DNA of 64,000 nucleotides from Gentiana macrophylla (GCA_026214975.1 CM047806.1:48067947-48131946); one strand, 5' to 3'. Positions 10,226-21,759 are shown, numbered from the stretch's first letter. Numbers and translations are program-made. The notes: generated by a model from the sequence alone, not told the origin.

Positions 10226-10971
10226 CAATGCCTTCTATTTATAGCCTTGATAATCCTTGATTTGAATTTCTGTCCGTTGGCTATATTAATGAGGGGAATA
10301 ATCCTTGATTTTATTCTTGATTCCCCCTTAATTATATTCTCCTTGATTTCAGTGATCGGATTTTTCTTCAAACGTTTACCAGAAAATCTGTCCTTGATTG
10401 ATCCTCAATAGATTGTGCATTTAATGCTTGATCCTCTGTTCCTTCTTCCTTCTTCAAAATCTGATCAAGTAAGGTTTACTTGGCGTCATTTGAACGATTA
10501 AGTGATCATCCAAATTTGCCGTTTAGATCTTCCTTCACTGCTTTGTCTTCACTTAGCCGATAGTAAGTTCACTTTGCTGATTCATTGTTTCCTTCATTCT
10601 TTTAGGTTCAGGAGAATCTTTGTACTTCTTGATCCTTGATATGTGTGAGATCGTGTACACCATATTTAAACATTAAGTTTTATCACTTGAATGTAACTTA
10701 GACTTATCCAAGATCATCACAGACTTCCTTGGTTATAAGTCTGAGACCATAATGTCTTCATGCTTCTCTCTTTGGTACTTGACTGGTTTCACTCTGCCGA
10801 ATATCTGTTCTTACTTAGCTGTCCTACCAACTAGTACAATACTTGTCTGACTCAACTTATACAACATGTCAGACTCTAAGTAAAGACTTATACAGAGAAT
10901 TCTAACTTATTTCAGGCTTGCTATAACAACTAGTATGGCCATCATCAAAACATAACAAAATGTTCCTAACA
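10226..10971 (-). repeat. 3' LTR of the SIRE element, U3 part only
   Basis: On the minus strand it begins TGTTAGGAAC right after the polypurine tract and runs about 737 bp to a TATA box, then stops at the Athila LTR edge. The related LTR at 19979-21682 has about 870 bp beyond its TATA box, so the R-U5 half here is displaced beyond the Athila element, outside this window. Confidence 0.8.
10235..10244 (-). promoter_or_regulatory. TATA box of the SIRE LTR
   Basis: The minus strand reads CTATAAATAG. The identical decamer occurs at 20853-20862 in the second SIRE-like LTR, at a comparable distance from the LTR start, which supports a core promoter role. The Athila insertion lies 9 bp downstream of it. 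Confidence 0.7.
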
Positions 10972-10985
10972 ATTTCCCCCTTTTT
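10972..10985 (-). other. Polypurine tract of the SIRE element
   Basis: The minus strand reads AAAAAGGGGGAAAT adjacent to the LTR start. The neighbouring GATGATGGC and ACCCTC words recur beside the second LTR at 21683-21715, showing that the two elements are related. Confidence 0.8.
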
Positions 10986-11156
10986 GATGATGGCAAAACC
11001 CTCATAAGCCTAAACATAAGCATACCAAAATTTTTCATAATAAACACTGGAATAAAACTCAACAATTTTATTCATCCATTTAAGGGCAATAAGGTATTGC
11101 ATCATAATTATTCAAGGGCATTTATATCAGTAAATAAATCAATATATAAAGGGCTA

Positions 11157-13287
11157 CTACTGCTTCTTTTCTTCAAACCTGATGCATTTGCCTTTGATGC
11201 CCTTGCCCTTATCTGTTTTCTTCAAACCTGATGCCTTTGATACCCTTGCCCTTATCTGTTGGGCTTGCCTTCTTTCCACCGGAGCTCTCAAGCTTTGAGC
11301 TTCATTTCCCCTTTTTGACAGCACCAAATCGTGCTTCAAGAGTTGCATTTGCTTCTTCAGACTCGGGGAGAGGACCATACCTTTTCTCCAGAATTTTGTT
11401 GTTGGCCTCAGTGACATTTATCAGGGTTTTGAGTTGCTGGCCAGAATATTCCATAACCTCATACAAATGGTGAAGTTGATGAGTGTGAGCATTTAAAGTA
11501 TCCATCAATGGATTGAGACTGTTATCAATCTTGTCAGCATGAAACTCAAGATTGGTCTGGACATGGTAAAGGATGAGATGTTGCAGGTTGCAAAGCAAGT
11601 TGCCCTGTTTCTCCATGACCTCATCTTGAACCTTAATGTGACTGATGAGGGCTTCAATTTTGTGGTTTAAGGAGGTTACATCACTCCTTAAGGCAGCTTT
11701 CATGTTTTGCCTGATGTGATACTGCTTTTCCATGTCTACAATTAAAGGTTGAATATCCAGATTGAAAAGTCTTTCTGGATCATTTTATTATGGTGCCACT
11801 TCAACATCCTCATCATCTTCATCTTCTTCCTTCTCTTTATCATCCTCATTTTATGTTGTGTCTTCTTCCTTATCTTCCTCTTTCTCTTCTTTCTTTTTGT
11901 TAGTATTCTCAGGTTCAGTGAGAGGTTGCTGAGAGATACTTGCACTTGACTGGTCCTGGAACAACTGACTTCCTATTCCATGTGCCGGAGACTTGATTAC
12001 TTCTGTTGATGTTCCCTCTTTGGCAATAATGGGGGTGTTGGCAATTTCAGCAGAGTGAGCTTGATCAGCTGGCTCACTCGGCTGTTTGTCAACTTTGTTG
12101 AGGCTCTTGAAAATCACTTCTTGAAGAGTTAGGTCATCATCAGAAATCTCCATCTTTTCTTGATCTTCTTCAAGATGGTTTTCATCCTCTGGATCTATTT
12201 CGTCTTTGTCTGCCTCAATGTCAGTAGCGTCGTCTTCACCTTCAATCTCTTCTTCATCAGATGAGGTAAGACGGTATCCATCTTCACCTTCTTCCAGATA
12301 GGTCACTTCTTCTTGTTTCTCTCCATCAGCCGTTGTATCGACACTGATGACCACAGGGTTATCCTGATTGTTGGTACTGATCATAGGAGTGTCCTCTTGT
12401 GCTTTTTGGGATCTGGTTCGTCTTCCCATCCCTGATCTACTGCTTTCGGGTGCTTTCCTTTTTCGTCCGGTAGAGGGTTTGGGTTTCAGGGATGCCTTTA
12501 TGTAGGTGAACATTACCTTGGACTTGTGTGAAGGCTGCAGATTGATGGGTTTCACTTTCAATGTATCAAACAAGTGTTGGAGAGGGAACCCATATGATTT
12601 CCTCTCCCAGAAATCACCTTTCTTCTGCAAACCCTTGTTCAGTGCCGTAATTGTCAGATCAATTTCATTATGAATTTGATCTTTCAGCCTGTTGAATACA
12701 AATGTTGACCAGTCAAAGGGAATACCTTGATAGATAATTGCCATTAACTTGACCCGTAACTCGGTCAAATTTTCCATCGATCCTTTTCTACCTTCAATGT
12801 TCTTGGTGATAACTAGTGCAAACTCAGCAAATGGAAGTTTGAGTACTAATCTGGGTAGGTTGGAGGTTTTTCTGTTCTTTTTGGGACTTTTGGCTATCTC
12901 AGCCCAGAAGTTGTTGATGTCAATCTGCACAAGCTTCACATTTGCCAGACCAATCATGGGTAGGTGTAATCTGTTGAGAAGACCAGGGGTAATGACCACT
13001 TCTTTCCCAAAGATTGAACTTTTTATACAGTCATGATCACTCTTCTTTGCGCTGGGCACAAACTTTGCCTTTTTCCAAAATGCAATCAGGTTCTCATAGC
13101 ATATTCCAATTATTGGGGGGTTTAGGAAGGTCATTAACCCTAGATTTGTACAGCCATCAACCAATCGTTGGGCTTTTACATCATTATCACAGAAAGAAAG
13201 ATAATGTTCAGGCCTAAAAAACGTTCCAGTGATGATCGATTTTTCAAAGAATCGTTATGTGAGAGATATTGAAGAAGATGAAGCCAT
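11157..13287 (-). pseudogene. Envelope-like ORF of the SIRE element
   Basis: The largest open frame is 13164-11851 (437 codons). An ATG at 13287 opens a Met-Ala-Ser-rich start that meets a stop 10 codons in, so the real start is probably there with a frameshift near 13255. The first 200 residues resemble the plant transposon protein domain found in SIRE-like 3' ORFs. They are followed by a basic stretch (GRKRKAPESS) and a long acidic segment. A coiled-coil part follows in 11733-11302 and a lysine-rich tail in 11417-11157. I see no clear signal peptide or membrane segment, so 'envelope-like' refers to position, not proven function. Confidence 0.75.
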
Positions 13288-13882
13288 TTGTTGAATGTGA
13301 TTAATATTTGAAAAAGCTTTGATTTTTCAAGTGAAGAAAGTGGGGTTTATGATTTGCAAAAGAGCGTAAAGATTTCTGAAAAATCTCTAAGTGTGGTTTA
13401 TATATGATGATTTGAGTAGTGTGAACGTGGTTGAATATGGAAGGTTTTTGGGACGTAATGGCGTGATTTAATGTATATAAATCGCGGTATATGAGTATAG
13501 TGAGGAAGTGGATTGAGGTAAGTAATGATAGATCCCGGGAATCGAGGGGTTTGTAATTCAAAAAAAAAAATACAGTTACCTCCACGATTATAAATTGATT
13601 TCCACGTGTGTAAAAATTGATTTCACATGTTTATAAAGTTGATTTAGTTCACACTTTATTTTGCCGTTGATTCCAATATTCTTCGGTGGAGGGACTTGGC
13701 TGGTCACTAAGCCGGTGTAGTGACTTTTTCACTCGAAGCTCTTGTATATAATCGTTTCCTAACAATCAGTGAAGTTGACTTCGCTGAGTACCAGTGCCTT
13801 ACCTGCTACATCTCCTGTAACGGCAAAGGTTTAATCAGCTGGTGAAGTCACTTAGTTGATTACTCCAGTTAGCCGCTCTTTA
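13288..13882 (-). other. Spacer between pol and the envelope-like ORF
   Basis: No supported gene. The pol stop codon TAA lies at 13880-13882 on the minus strand, directly against the target duplication of the solo LTR. A 94-codon minus frame at 13585-13301 is low-complexity and not convincing. A poly(A) run at 13560-13569 and several GTGAAGTTGAC-like words lie in the spacer. Confidence 0.5.
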
Positions 13883-13887
13883 GTCAA

Positions 13888-15648
13888 TGATCGGGGTCAA
13901 TCAGGTTATAATATACTCGACCACCATAAACCAATACTAGCAAGAGGACTAGGTCCATCGTAGTATAGCTATAGTGAATCAAGGTCGATCCCACAGGGAA
14001 CCAATTGTGGATCATCTTATATACAAACAATTAATTAAACATGTCAAGGACATAGAGGCGGTCTACGACCAACATAAGACAAGAAAAGTAAAGACACGAC
14101 TCGACACAACGTAATTAACCTCCCCAATTATAGTCTTTATCGTTTGGACCTAGATAATTTATATAATAAATCGAACTTATTAAGCTGTCAATCCGTTTGT
14201 ATCTATCTTAGATTGGCTACGGGAGTCATCCTCTTTAACTTGACTTAGCACGGTAAGTCACTAAATCACTGCGTGATATTGTTACGTGACTTCGCCTTTT
14301 TAGTGCCTCCATCTCATATAACTCACACGCTTACGACTCTAAGGATGCCGATATTGACCGTACACCTCGTCTCAGCAACATTCCCGTGGTTAGGCGATTT
14401 TCTAAACGATCACTCAAGCTCTCGCCCAACTAGCAATTACCAAGTTATAGTCTCATGCTAATCTACGACGACGACGATAAGCGGTGCATGCAATTCCCAA
14501 ATATAAACCTACCTAGATAACGCGAACGTCCGTGAAGAGCAATTCATAAGCCTACCTAAGAGTTTTATATTGGTATTTCCTTTTTACACGTTTTAATTAA
14601 ACTAAGCGAGTAACGTAGCCATAGCCATACCTACTGAGATAATAAATTCTATTAAGTTAACCTAACCATAAAGACGTGGCTATTTAACGGATGAAACAGG
14701 CTCGGTCGACCGAATAGTGGGCTCGGTCGCCGAATGGTCTTTTTCCCCAGATTACATCCCTGAACGTATCTCTCAGCGTTTCATCATACACAACGGATTA
14801 AACAGTAGTTCGTAAAGCATTCATATAAACTAACTTAGATACACATTAATTAAACAATACCGATTCATGAATAAATACTAAGTGTATGACGTAGGTTATG
14901 GGATCCCCATAGACAAGGAGTTGCCACATCCTTAACGTCATAGCCTAGATCTACATCATCTAGCTATGATTAACTAATTCAAACGATAAAGCATAATTGG
15001 GAGGAATTAATTACTTAAAAGAAAGAAGACAGAAAATAAAGGCTTACATATTGCAGCCCTTAAATTGCTGGAAACCCTCAAATTACTCTACATTGTATCA
15101 AAGTTATGAATTGTAAGATTGAAGAAAGAATGAATGGATGTTGGGATGATTTACAATTTCTCGTAATTGCTTTGCTTATATAGGAGTTTTCACGACTTAT
15201 GAAGGATCTAGAAGGTAAATACTTTAAAAATCCGAAAAGTGACCGAGCCGACATACTCGGTCGATCAGTATGGGTAGGCTCGGTCGACCGAGCCCTTTTA
15301 CACGTGTTAAACGCGTCTCTTTGTCCGACTTGTTCCCCCATCGCACGCTTGCGTGTTGATCCGATTAATCTTTCATTTAATGCTCCGATTTTCTTCCTCT
15401 ATTATCTTGAGACCATTGATTGAATGACATTAATCCTCTCGATTTGTCGTGATCTACAAAATCAATATTTATCGCACAATAAATCGGTCTTTTAATAATA
15501 AAAACAGCTAAATACCAAATATCATATTAATAATCACTTAACATTAAATAATAAATATAAACGAGTGATTCAATATGAAATATACATTATTAATCTCGAT
15601 TTAAGGTCAATGTTGATAACTTTTACGGGTATAATTTGACCGTCATCA
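13888..15648 (-). repeat. Solo LTR of a gypsy-type element, 1761 bp, with 5-bp target duplication
   Basis: The unit begins TGATCGGGG and ends CCGTCATCA, and is flanked on both sides by GTCAA (13883-13887 and 15649-15653). No coding sequence lies inside, as expected after LTR-LTR recombination. On the minus strand it starts TGATGACGGTC, a start common in large plant gypsy LTRs, and has a TATATAAG box at about 15173-15180. GC-rich palindromic words (core CTCGGTCGACCGAG) lie at 15240-15298 upstream of that box and at 14700-14735 downstream. The lineage is probably Athila/Tat but is not provable without internal sequence. Confidence 0.9.
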
Positions 15649-15653
15649 GTCAA

Positions 15654-16362
15654 TTTCTATCATTCCTAACTTGGTTTTCAGCTTACTAAATCTTTCATGA
15701 CTGGGTGGTTTTGTGAAGATGTCAGCCAATTGATCTTCAGTAGGTATGTATCTTAGTATGACATCTCATTTCTCAACATGATCTCTGATGAAATGATGTC
15801 TTACATCAATATGTTTGGTTCTTGAGTGTAACACTGGATTTTCAGTAATAGATATGGCACTTGTGTTGTCACACATAATTGGAATTGTCTTCTCCTCCAT
15901 TCCATAATCCCTTAGTTGTTGTCTAATCTACAGTACTTGTGCGCAACAACTGCCTACTGCTATATATTCTGCTTCAGTTGTTGATGTAGATATGGAGTTT
16001 TGCTTCTTACTAAACCATGATACCAGTCTGCTGCCTAGCATTTGACATGTTCCAGAGGTGCTTTTTCTATCTATCTTGCATCCAGCATAGTCAGAGTCTG
16101 AATATGATATCAATTTGAATCCTCCATCTTTTGGATACCAAATTCCAACATTGATGGTGTTCTTCAAGTATTTGATTATTCTTTTGGCTGCTAGTAGGTG
16201 TGATTCTTTAGGTTGAGCTTTAAATCTTGCATATACTCCTACTGCAAATACTATGCCAGGTCTGCTTGCAGTTAGATATAGTAGGGATCCAATGATTCCT
16301 CTATACATTTTCTGATCAATATCTTTTCCAGCTTCATATTTCCAAGAATGACTCTTGCACAC
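15654..16362 (-). pseudogene. SIRE RNase H domain, with an in-frame stop
   Basis: The frame 16362-15928 contains the Copia RNase H signature ([50 protein letters not shown]). A stop at 15928 interrupts it, but homologous sequence continues to 15654 (CDNTSAI, then HIDVRHHFIRDHV), ending Gly-Met-Ile-Glu-Ile-Asp before the stop codon that is now at 13880-13882 beyond the solo LTR. The overlap with the RT frame (to 16272) marks a frameshift near 16310. Confidence 0.88.
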
Positions 16363-17201
16363 ACATGGGTGTATCTTCTCATCCCACTTATGTCCATACC
16401 ATACTTGTGAATTAGGTCTTTAGTGTATTTGGCTTGATTGATGAAAATGCCATCTTTCATCTGCTTTACTTGTAGCCCAAGAAAGTAATTTAATTCTCCC
16501 ACCATGCTCGTCTGAAATTTTCTCTTCATTAGGTTTGCAAATTTCTCACACAACTTTTCATCCTCTGATCCAAAGATAATGTCATCAACATAGATTTGTA
16601 CTAACATGGTGCTTGTTCCTTCATCTAATTTGAAAAGAGTCTTATCTATAGTTCCCTTGTTGAATCCATTCTTGATCAAGAATTGTGATAGTGTCTCATA
16701 CCAAGCTCTGGGAGCCTGTTTGAGTCTATACAGTGCCTTTTTGAGCTTGTACACCTTATCTTCTTTCCCTTTAAGTTGAAAACCAGGAGGTTGTTCCACA
16801 TATACTTCTTCTTCCAAAAGTCCATTCAGAAATGCACTCTTGACATCCATTTGGTAAACTTTAATGTCTTTGTGGGCTGCAAAAGCTAGAAATAGTCTGA
16901 TTGCTTCCAATCTTGCTACTAGGGCAAAGGTCTCATCATAATCTATTCCTTCTGCTTGAGAGTAGCCTTTACCAACTAGCCTTGCTTTGTTTCTGACAAC
17001 TGTTCCTTGTTCATCCATCTTGTTTCTGAATACCCATTTTGTTCTAATGATGTTGGCTATGTCTGGTCTGTCAACAAGTTCCCATACCTCATTTCTTTCA
17101 AACTCATTTAGTTCTTCTTGCATAGTTGTAATCCAATCAGCATCTTGGATTGCATCATCTATTGTTTTGGGCTCTACTTGAGATAGAAAACATGTTAGCA
17201 T
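16272..17201 (-). pseudogene. SIRE reverse transcriptase
   Basis: The 309-codon frame covers nearly the whole Copia [35 protein letters not shown], the catalytic first Asp in [12 protein letters not shown], and YVDDIIFGS at about 16581-16592. It ends out of frame with RNase H. Upstream it is separated from the integrase frame by a stop near 17240. The active-site residues are intact, which fits a fairly recent element. Confidence 0.92.
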
Positions 17202-17243
17202 ATGCTCCAGTTGTCTTCTAGTTCTGACTCCTGTGTGAATGTC

Positions 17244-18512
17244 TCAAATGAGTTGATCTACAGGATGATCTCTTAGCCAGTTGAGATCTGGTTGAAGTTG
17301 TTCTTGACTTGGTGCTTCCACAACTTCAGCTTGTGTATCAGCTTCATGCTCTTGTGTTGGTACTTCTTCTATTGCATTGACTGGTGGCTCATCTTGATTT
17401 CCAAAATTGTGAATAGTAGCTGGTACTGTTGTATTCATGTAGACTTGTCTTGGTCCTGCTTCTTCAAGTTCTTGAAGGTTTTCACCATTTGCGTTTGACT
17501 CATCAAAGACTATATGAATTGATTCTTCAATCACCAGGGTCCTTTTGTTGAGTACTCTGAATGCTTTCCTGGTGTCTGAGTATCCCATAAAGATTGCTTC
17601 ATCAGCTTTTTCATCAAAAGTTTGTAACTGATTCCTGTTCAACACAAAACATCTAGATCCAAACATATGCAAATATGAGATATTAGGTTTTCTTCCATTC
17701 CATATTTCATATGGAGTTTTTCCATGATGTTTGTTGATGATTGATCTATTTTGAGTATAGCATGCAGATTTCTTTCGCTTGATCCAAAATCTCTTTGGCA
17801 AACATGCTTCTGCAATCATTGTTATGACTGCTTCTTTGAGAGTTCTGTTTCTTCTTTCTGCTACACTATTTTGCTGTGGAGTTCCTGCTGCTGATAGTTG
17901 ATGTAGTACTCCATTCTCTTCATAGTAGGTTCTGATAATTTCATTTAGAAACTCTGTGCCTCTATCTGATCTGATCTTGATGATCTTCAGTTCCTTCTCA
18001 TTTTGAATTCTTCTTAGCAAATCTAGCAACTTCTTGAGTGTCTCTCTCTTCTTGTTCATGAATATAGTCCAGGTGTATTTGGAGAAGTCATCCACCACTA
18101 CTAGAGTGTATTTCTTTCCACTTATACTAACTGGTGTGACTGGTCCAAAAAGATCCATATGCAGAAGATGTAGAATTCTTGTTGTTGACTGATAAGGCTT
18201 TGATTTGAAGGTGCTTTTGATTTGTTTTCCTTTCTGACATGCATCACAGAGACTTTCCTTCTCGAATGTAATCTCTGGCAGGCCTTCACCTAAATTGTTC
18301 TTTGATAATGTGTTGATGGACTTAAAATTTAGGTGATTTAATTTTCTATGCCAAATCCAGCTGACTGACTGTTTATTTTTGACAAGTAAACATGTTTCTG
18401 CTATTGCTGTCTTCCAGTCTACTACATACATGTTGTCTTCTCTTCTTCCTGCAAGTACAACTGTGTTGGTTTGGCTGTGAATCACTTTGCATCCTTCCTT
18501 GTTGAAGTGCAC
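17244..18512 (-). pseudogene. SIRE integrase
   Basis: The 422-codon frame holds the pre-integrase zinc finger (WHRKLNHLN, then CDACQKGKQ), the catalytic core with Asp in HMDLFGPV, Asp in RSDRGTEF and Glu in QQNSVAERRNR, and the C-terminal part (ISYLHMFGSRCFVLN, EAIFMGYSDTRKAFRV). All catalytic residues are present. It is listed as pseudogene because the polyprotein frame is broken on both sides. Confidence 0.92.
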
Positions 18513-18533
18513 ATTGTAGCCTTTGTCACAGAA

Positions 18534-18760
18534 TTAACTAATACTCGGTAGGTTGAAGTTCAGTCCTTTAACATAGGCCATATTTTGAATCTTCAAGTTG
18601 TTTTTGAGCATTATGCCTTCCCCCTTAATTTTACCAGGGTTTTCTTTGCCTCCAAAGGTGACTTTGGGTCCATCAAAAGCTTTAAAGTCAGTGAGCCATC
18701 CTTTGTTTCCTGTCATGTGTCTGGAACATCTATGTACCAGACATCCTAAAAAACAAATTA
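18534..18760 (-). pseudogene. SIRE protease, active site damaged
   Basis: The frame 18716-18534 continues from the protease flap region (HMTGNKGWLTDFKAF, LKIQNMAYVKGLNFNLPS). The bases just upstream translate as CLVHRCSRHMTG; related Copia proteases have an Asp-Ser-Gly triad just before CSRHMTG, and here it has been lost. The enzyme would normally cut the polyprotein. Confidence 0.75.
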
Positions 18761-19978
18761 AGTATGTTTATGTACCCAACACTGTTTGGGTCCATACCTG
18801 TTAGCAAGTCATGCCTCCTACTCCAAGTGTATATCCAAATGATCTTCTTTTTGGATAATTAAAGTCATCAACTTCATATGTAAAAGGCATGGAAGAATAG
18901 CTTTTAATATTTCTACTGAAGGTATTCTGATACTTTTCTCCACTTTTTTTGGTGCATTTGCATCATTTTTCACTTTCCAATATGCAGTAGGAAACCTATG
19001 TTGCTTCATGTGTCTAGGAACAAACCTTGGTTGTTTATTCTTAAACACATGATGCATGGCATGAAATGGTTTCTTCTTGTATTTTGGAGGTGCAACATTC
19101 CAATCATCTTCTGAAGGGTAAAGTGTTCATTTACCTTTCAGAAAACCTTTGTTTTTGATTGACTGAATTGATGGTTTGGTCTGCTGTTTCACTACACTGG
19201 ATTTTGACTTCACCGGTGTAGGATGAGTGGTTAAAACTATGGTCTGTCCTTTTCTGAACTTTGGTCCATTCTTGGTTCTAGATTCAGAATTGTGTTGTCC
19301 ATTGTTTCTATTCTCATCCTGACTGTTGTAGCCAAGACCAGATCTGGATCCAAACCTTTTTAGGGTTTGTAAGCTGGTGCATTGGTGAACTTGACTGGTA
19401 GGGAAATTTTCTCAGCTGATCTTTCAACATTGGATGAGTGATCATCTACTGCTTGTTGATCAGTTGAGTGAATCTCCTTACTAGTTTTTTCAGCTTTTAC
19501 TTTGTCCTTCTTTATTTAATCTTTTATTCTCCTTTCTTAGATTCTCACACTCATGTTCCAGAATTTCATGATTCAACTCAATTTCATCAAATTTACTCAT
19601 AAGATTTTGAATTAGGTTTGCAGACTCTAGTGGAAGAATAGAAGATTGTGCAGTGTCAGATGTGGATGCACTTTGATGATGAGTATGGGCTAGAAGTTAC
19701 CTCAGTTTCATTAGATTTTTTAGCCATAAGGCATGGGTAGGCTTTCTCATTGTCTGAGCTGTCAGCTTCATCATCATCATCAGAATCATTTTTAGATGAT
19801 TCTTCATTCTTTTCACTGCTAGATTCAACTTTGAGTGCTTTCTTGGTTTTTCTCTTTTCAGTTGTCTTGTACTTCCTCTTGTCCTCATCTTTATCTTTTC
19901 TTCAGGCATTCACTTTGAAATGACCTTTCTTCTGCAATTGAAGCATATGTATTCATCATCCTTTTCTTCATGTATTTG
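18761..19978 (-). pseudogene. SIRE gag C-terminal remnant
   Basis: This holds several shifted short frames. A decayed CCHC zinc knuckle (minus strand, Cys-Phe-Asn-Cys followed by Gly-His) lies at about 19905-19950 and a lysine-rich, acidic linker follows. The sequence between 18830 and 19700 has many stops. The element ends abruptly at 19978 where the next LTR starts, so the gag N-terminus, leader and primer site are absent. Confidence 0.65.
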
Positions 19979-21682
19979 TGTTGGTCCTTGAAAAGGCTTT
20001 GGTTAAGTTTAGAGGGGAGTGAATAAACTTAACACTTAAAACTTTTGGAGTTAACAAACTCGGCAAGGTCATGAGCTCTTCTTGATCGCTCGATAGTCCG
20101 TGACCACTCGAGAGTCTCGACGAGAAGATATTAATGAATTTGTTGCAGCGGAATATATTCAAATTAATCCTTATTACTTGTTGTTAGAAATACGATACTA
20201 AGTATTAGATACTCAGTAGTGTAAGTGTGTGATTTGGTTGGTAGTTTCAGTAAGTTGATGTGATCAGTATACTAAATGCAGAAATTAAATGCAGAAAGTA
20301 AGTAGGAAAATTTTATAGTGGTTCCAGGTTGTGTAATCCTGTCAGTCCACTCTTCTCCTATAATATTGGAGGAAATTCACTAGAGATCTTTGAGGTTGCA
20401 GTTACAACAATCCCTAAGTTGTCTGTCCTTCACCAATAACTATGGCTCCACAAACTGAATATTTGAAACAGGTAGGATTGCTGCTTCAAAATATTCCACT
20501 GGTCCTTGAAGGGTAGGATTGCCTCTTCACCAGCTCCACCACAAACAACAGTTCTTGACACCTAAGTGCTTCTCTGTCTTCAGCAGGTTTCTTGTAAAAG
20601 AAAATTTGAATCATGTGAATGATTCAACGATCGGCGACTTGATCAGGATGAAATGATCAAGCAGACTTGATATCTTCAAGTGTGTGAACTTGATGTAACT
20701 TGATAGCAGGTTACACTTGAAGAGTTTTCTGGATCAGTAGCTTTAAGCTCAATAAAGTCAGCAGGGTGATTTCTTGATAATAAACTTGATAGCTTATGAT
20801 AGATTGTTATTTTTCATCACTTTTCATCACTTGTATCTGAATCAGGAGTCCTCTATTTATAGATATGGGTCCTTTGACTTATGTTTGAAATTCTAACATA
20901 GCCGTTTCAGATTTGTCCCCATTCTAACTTGAATTCTATCCTTGTACATAAATCGATTAATTGTCGATTTACTTTTTGACAGATTTCCACTCTGTCCACC
21001 CTTTGACTTGTGTCCATTGGTTAATCCTCTGAATTCTTCCAACGATCTTTTAATCTTGGCCATTGATTTGTTGACAATATCAAGACCTGTAATCTGTCCT
21101 TATCCTTGTAATCTTCCAATGTAACCTTTGATTAAATCGAAATTTACATTCAGAGATACTGTAAATCATCGATCATTGAAATGCTTGTCATCAATTTGTC
21201 TGAAGTTTGTTGTGTTTATAAAAAACTTCAGCTGACTGTCTTTTATCTAACTTTTAATTGTAAAGTTAGAGTACACCATTTTAAACATAACTAAGTTCCA
21301 ATCACCAATGAACTTGTGGAACTTAGACATTGTACACAAGGTATATGTAATCAGTTTAGGTCATCACAGACTTCCCTAAATTCTGATTCCATATCCTTGA
21401 CTTTAAATACAAAGTTTGATCCCTTAGCGTTCAATAAGCGAGTTTGAACCCTCGACCTTGATCTTCAAAGAGTTCTATTCTAGTCTCATCGACCTAGTAA
21501 CCTTACTGACCTAGACAGGTCTGCTGATAAAGTCAGCTGACCTACTTACAATGCTTGTTTGATCAAACATAGACAAAGATCAAACTCTAATAAACCTATA
21601 CATTTGATCTAGACATCTTTTTGCCTTTGCTCTATAATAGCTAGTCTGGCACTCATCATTAAAACTTAAAATAAGTCCAACA
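19979..21682 (-). repeat. LTR of a second SIRE-like element, 1704 bp
   Basis: It begins TGTTGGTCC and ends AGTCCAACA, so the termini are inverted repeats. It shares with the first SIRE LTR the TATA decamer (20853-20862) and a polypurine-like run with GATGATG and ACCCTC words just outside its end (21683-21715). That places it as the 3' LTR of a minus-strand element of which only about 75 internal bases remain. Left flank ATTTG and right flank ATTTC are nearly alike; this could also be read as a 4-of-5 target duplication of a solo LTR. Confidence 0.75.
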
Positions 21683-21759
21683 ATTTCCCACTTTTTAGTG
21701 ATGATGCCAATACCCTCCTTACAGCAAAGCAAAAAGATAAAAACAAAAGGGTCAGGACA
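21683..21759 (-). other. Polypurine tract and 3' internal remnant of the second SIRE-like element
   Basis: The minus strand reads a purine-rich AGTGGGAAAT next to the LTR, homologous to 10972-10985. At about 21760 it passes into plus-strand Copia RT sequence, so a breakpoint lies there. Confidence 0.6.

Larger units (their letters stand above)
10226..19978 (-). mobile_element. SIRE-type Ty1/copia retrotransposon with envelope-like ORF, truncated
   Basis: On the minus strand the order is gag zinc knuckle, protease, integrase, RT, RNase H (the Copia order), then an additional ORF, polypurine tract and the start of the 3' LTR. The additional ORF downstream of pol is the hallmark of the SIRE/Maximus lineage. 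The 5' part (most of gag, primer site, 5' LTR) is missing beyond 19978, where another LTR begins. The 3' LTR is cut at 10226 by the Athila element. A solo LTR is nested at 13888-15648. Confidence 0.87.

Noticed and set aside
13301..13585. 94-codon minus frame upstream of the envelope-like ORF
   Set aside because: Low-complexity Leu/Ile/His-rich translation of AT-rich spacer, begins in a poly(A) region.
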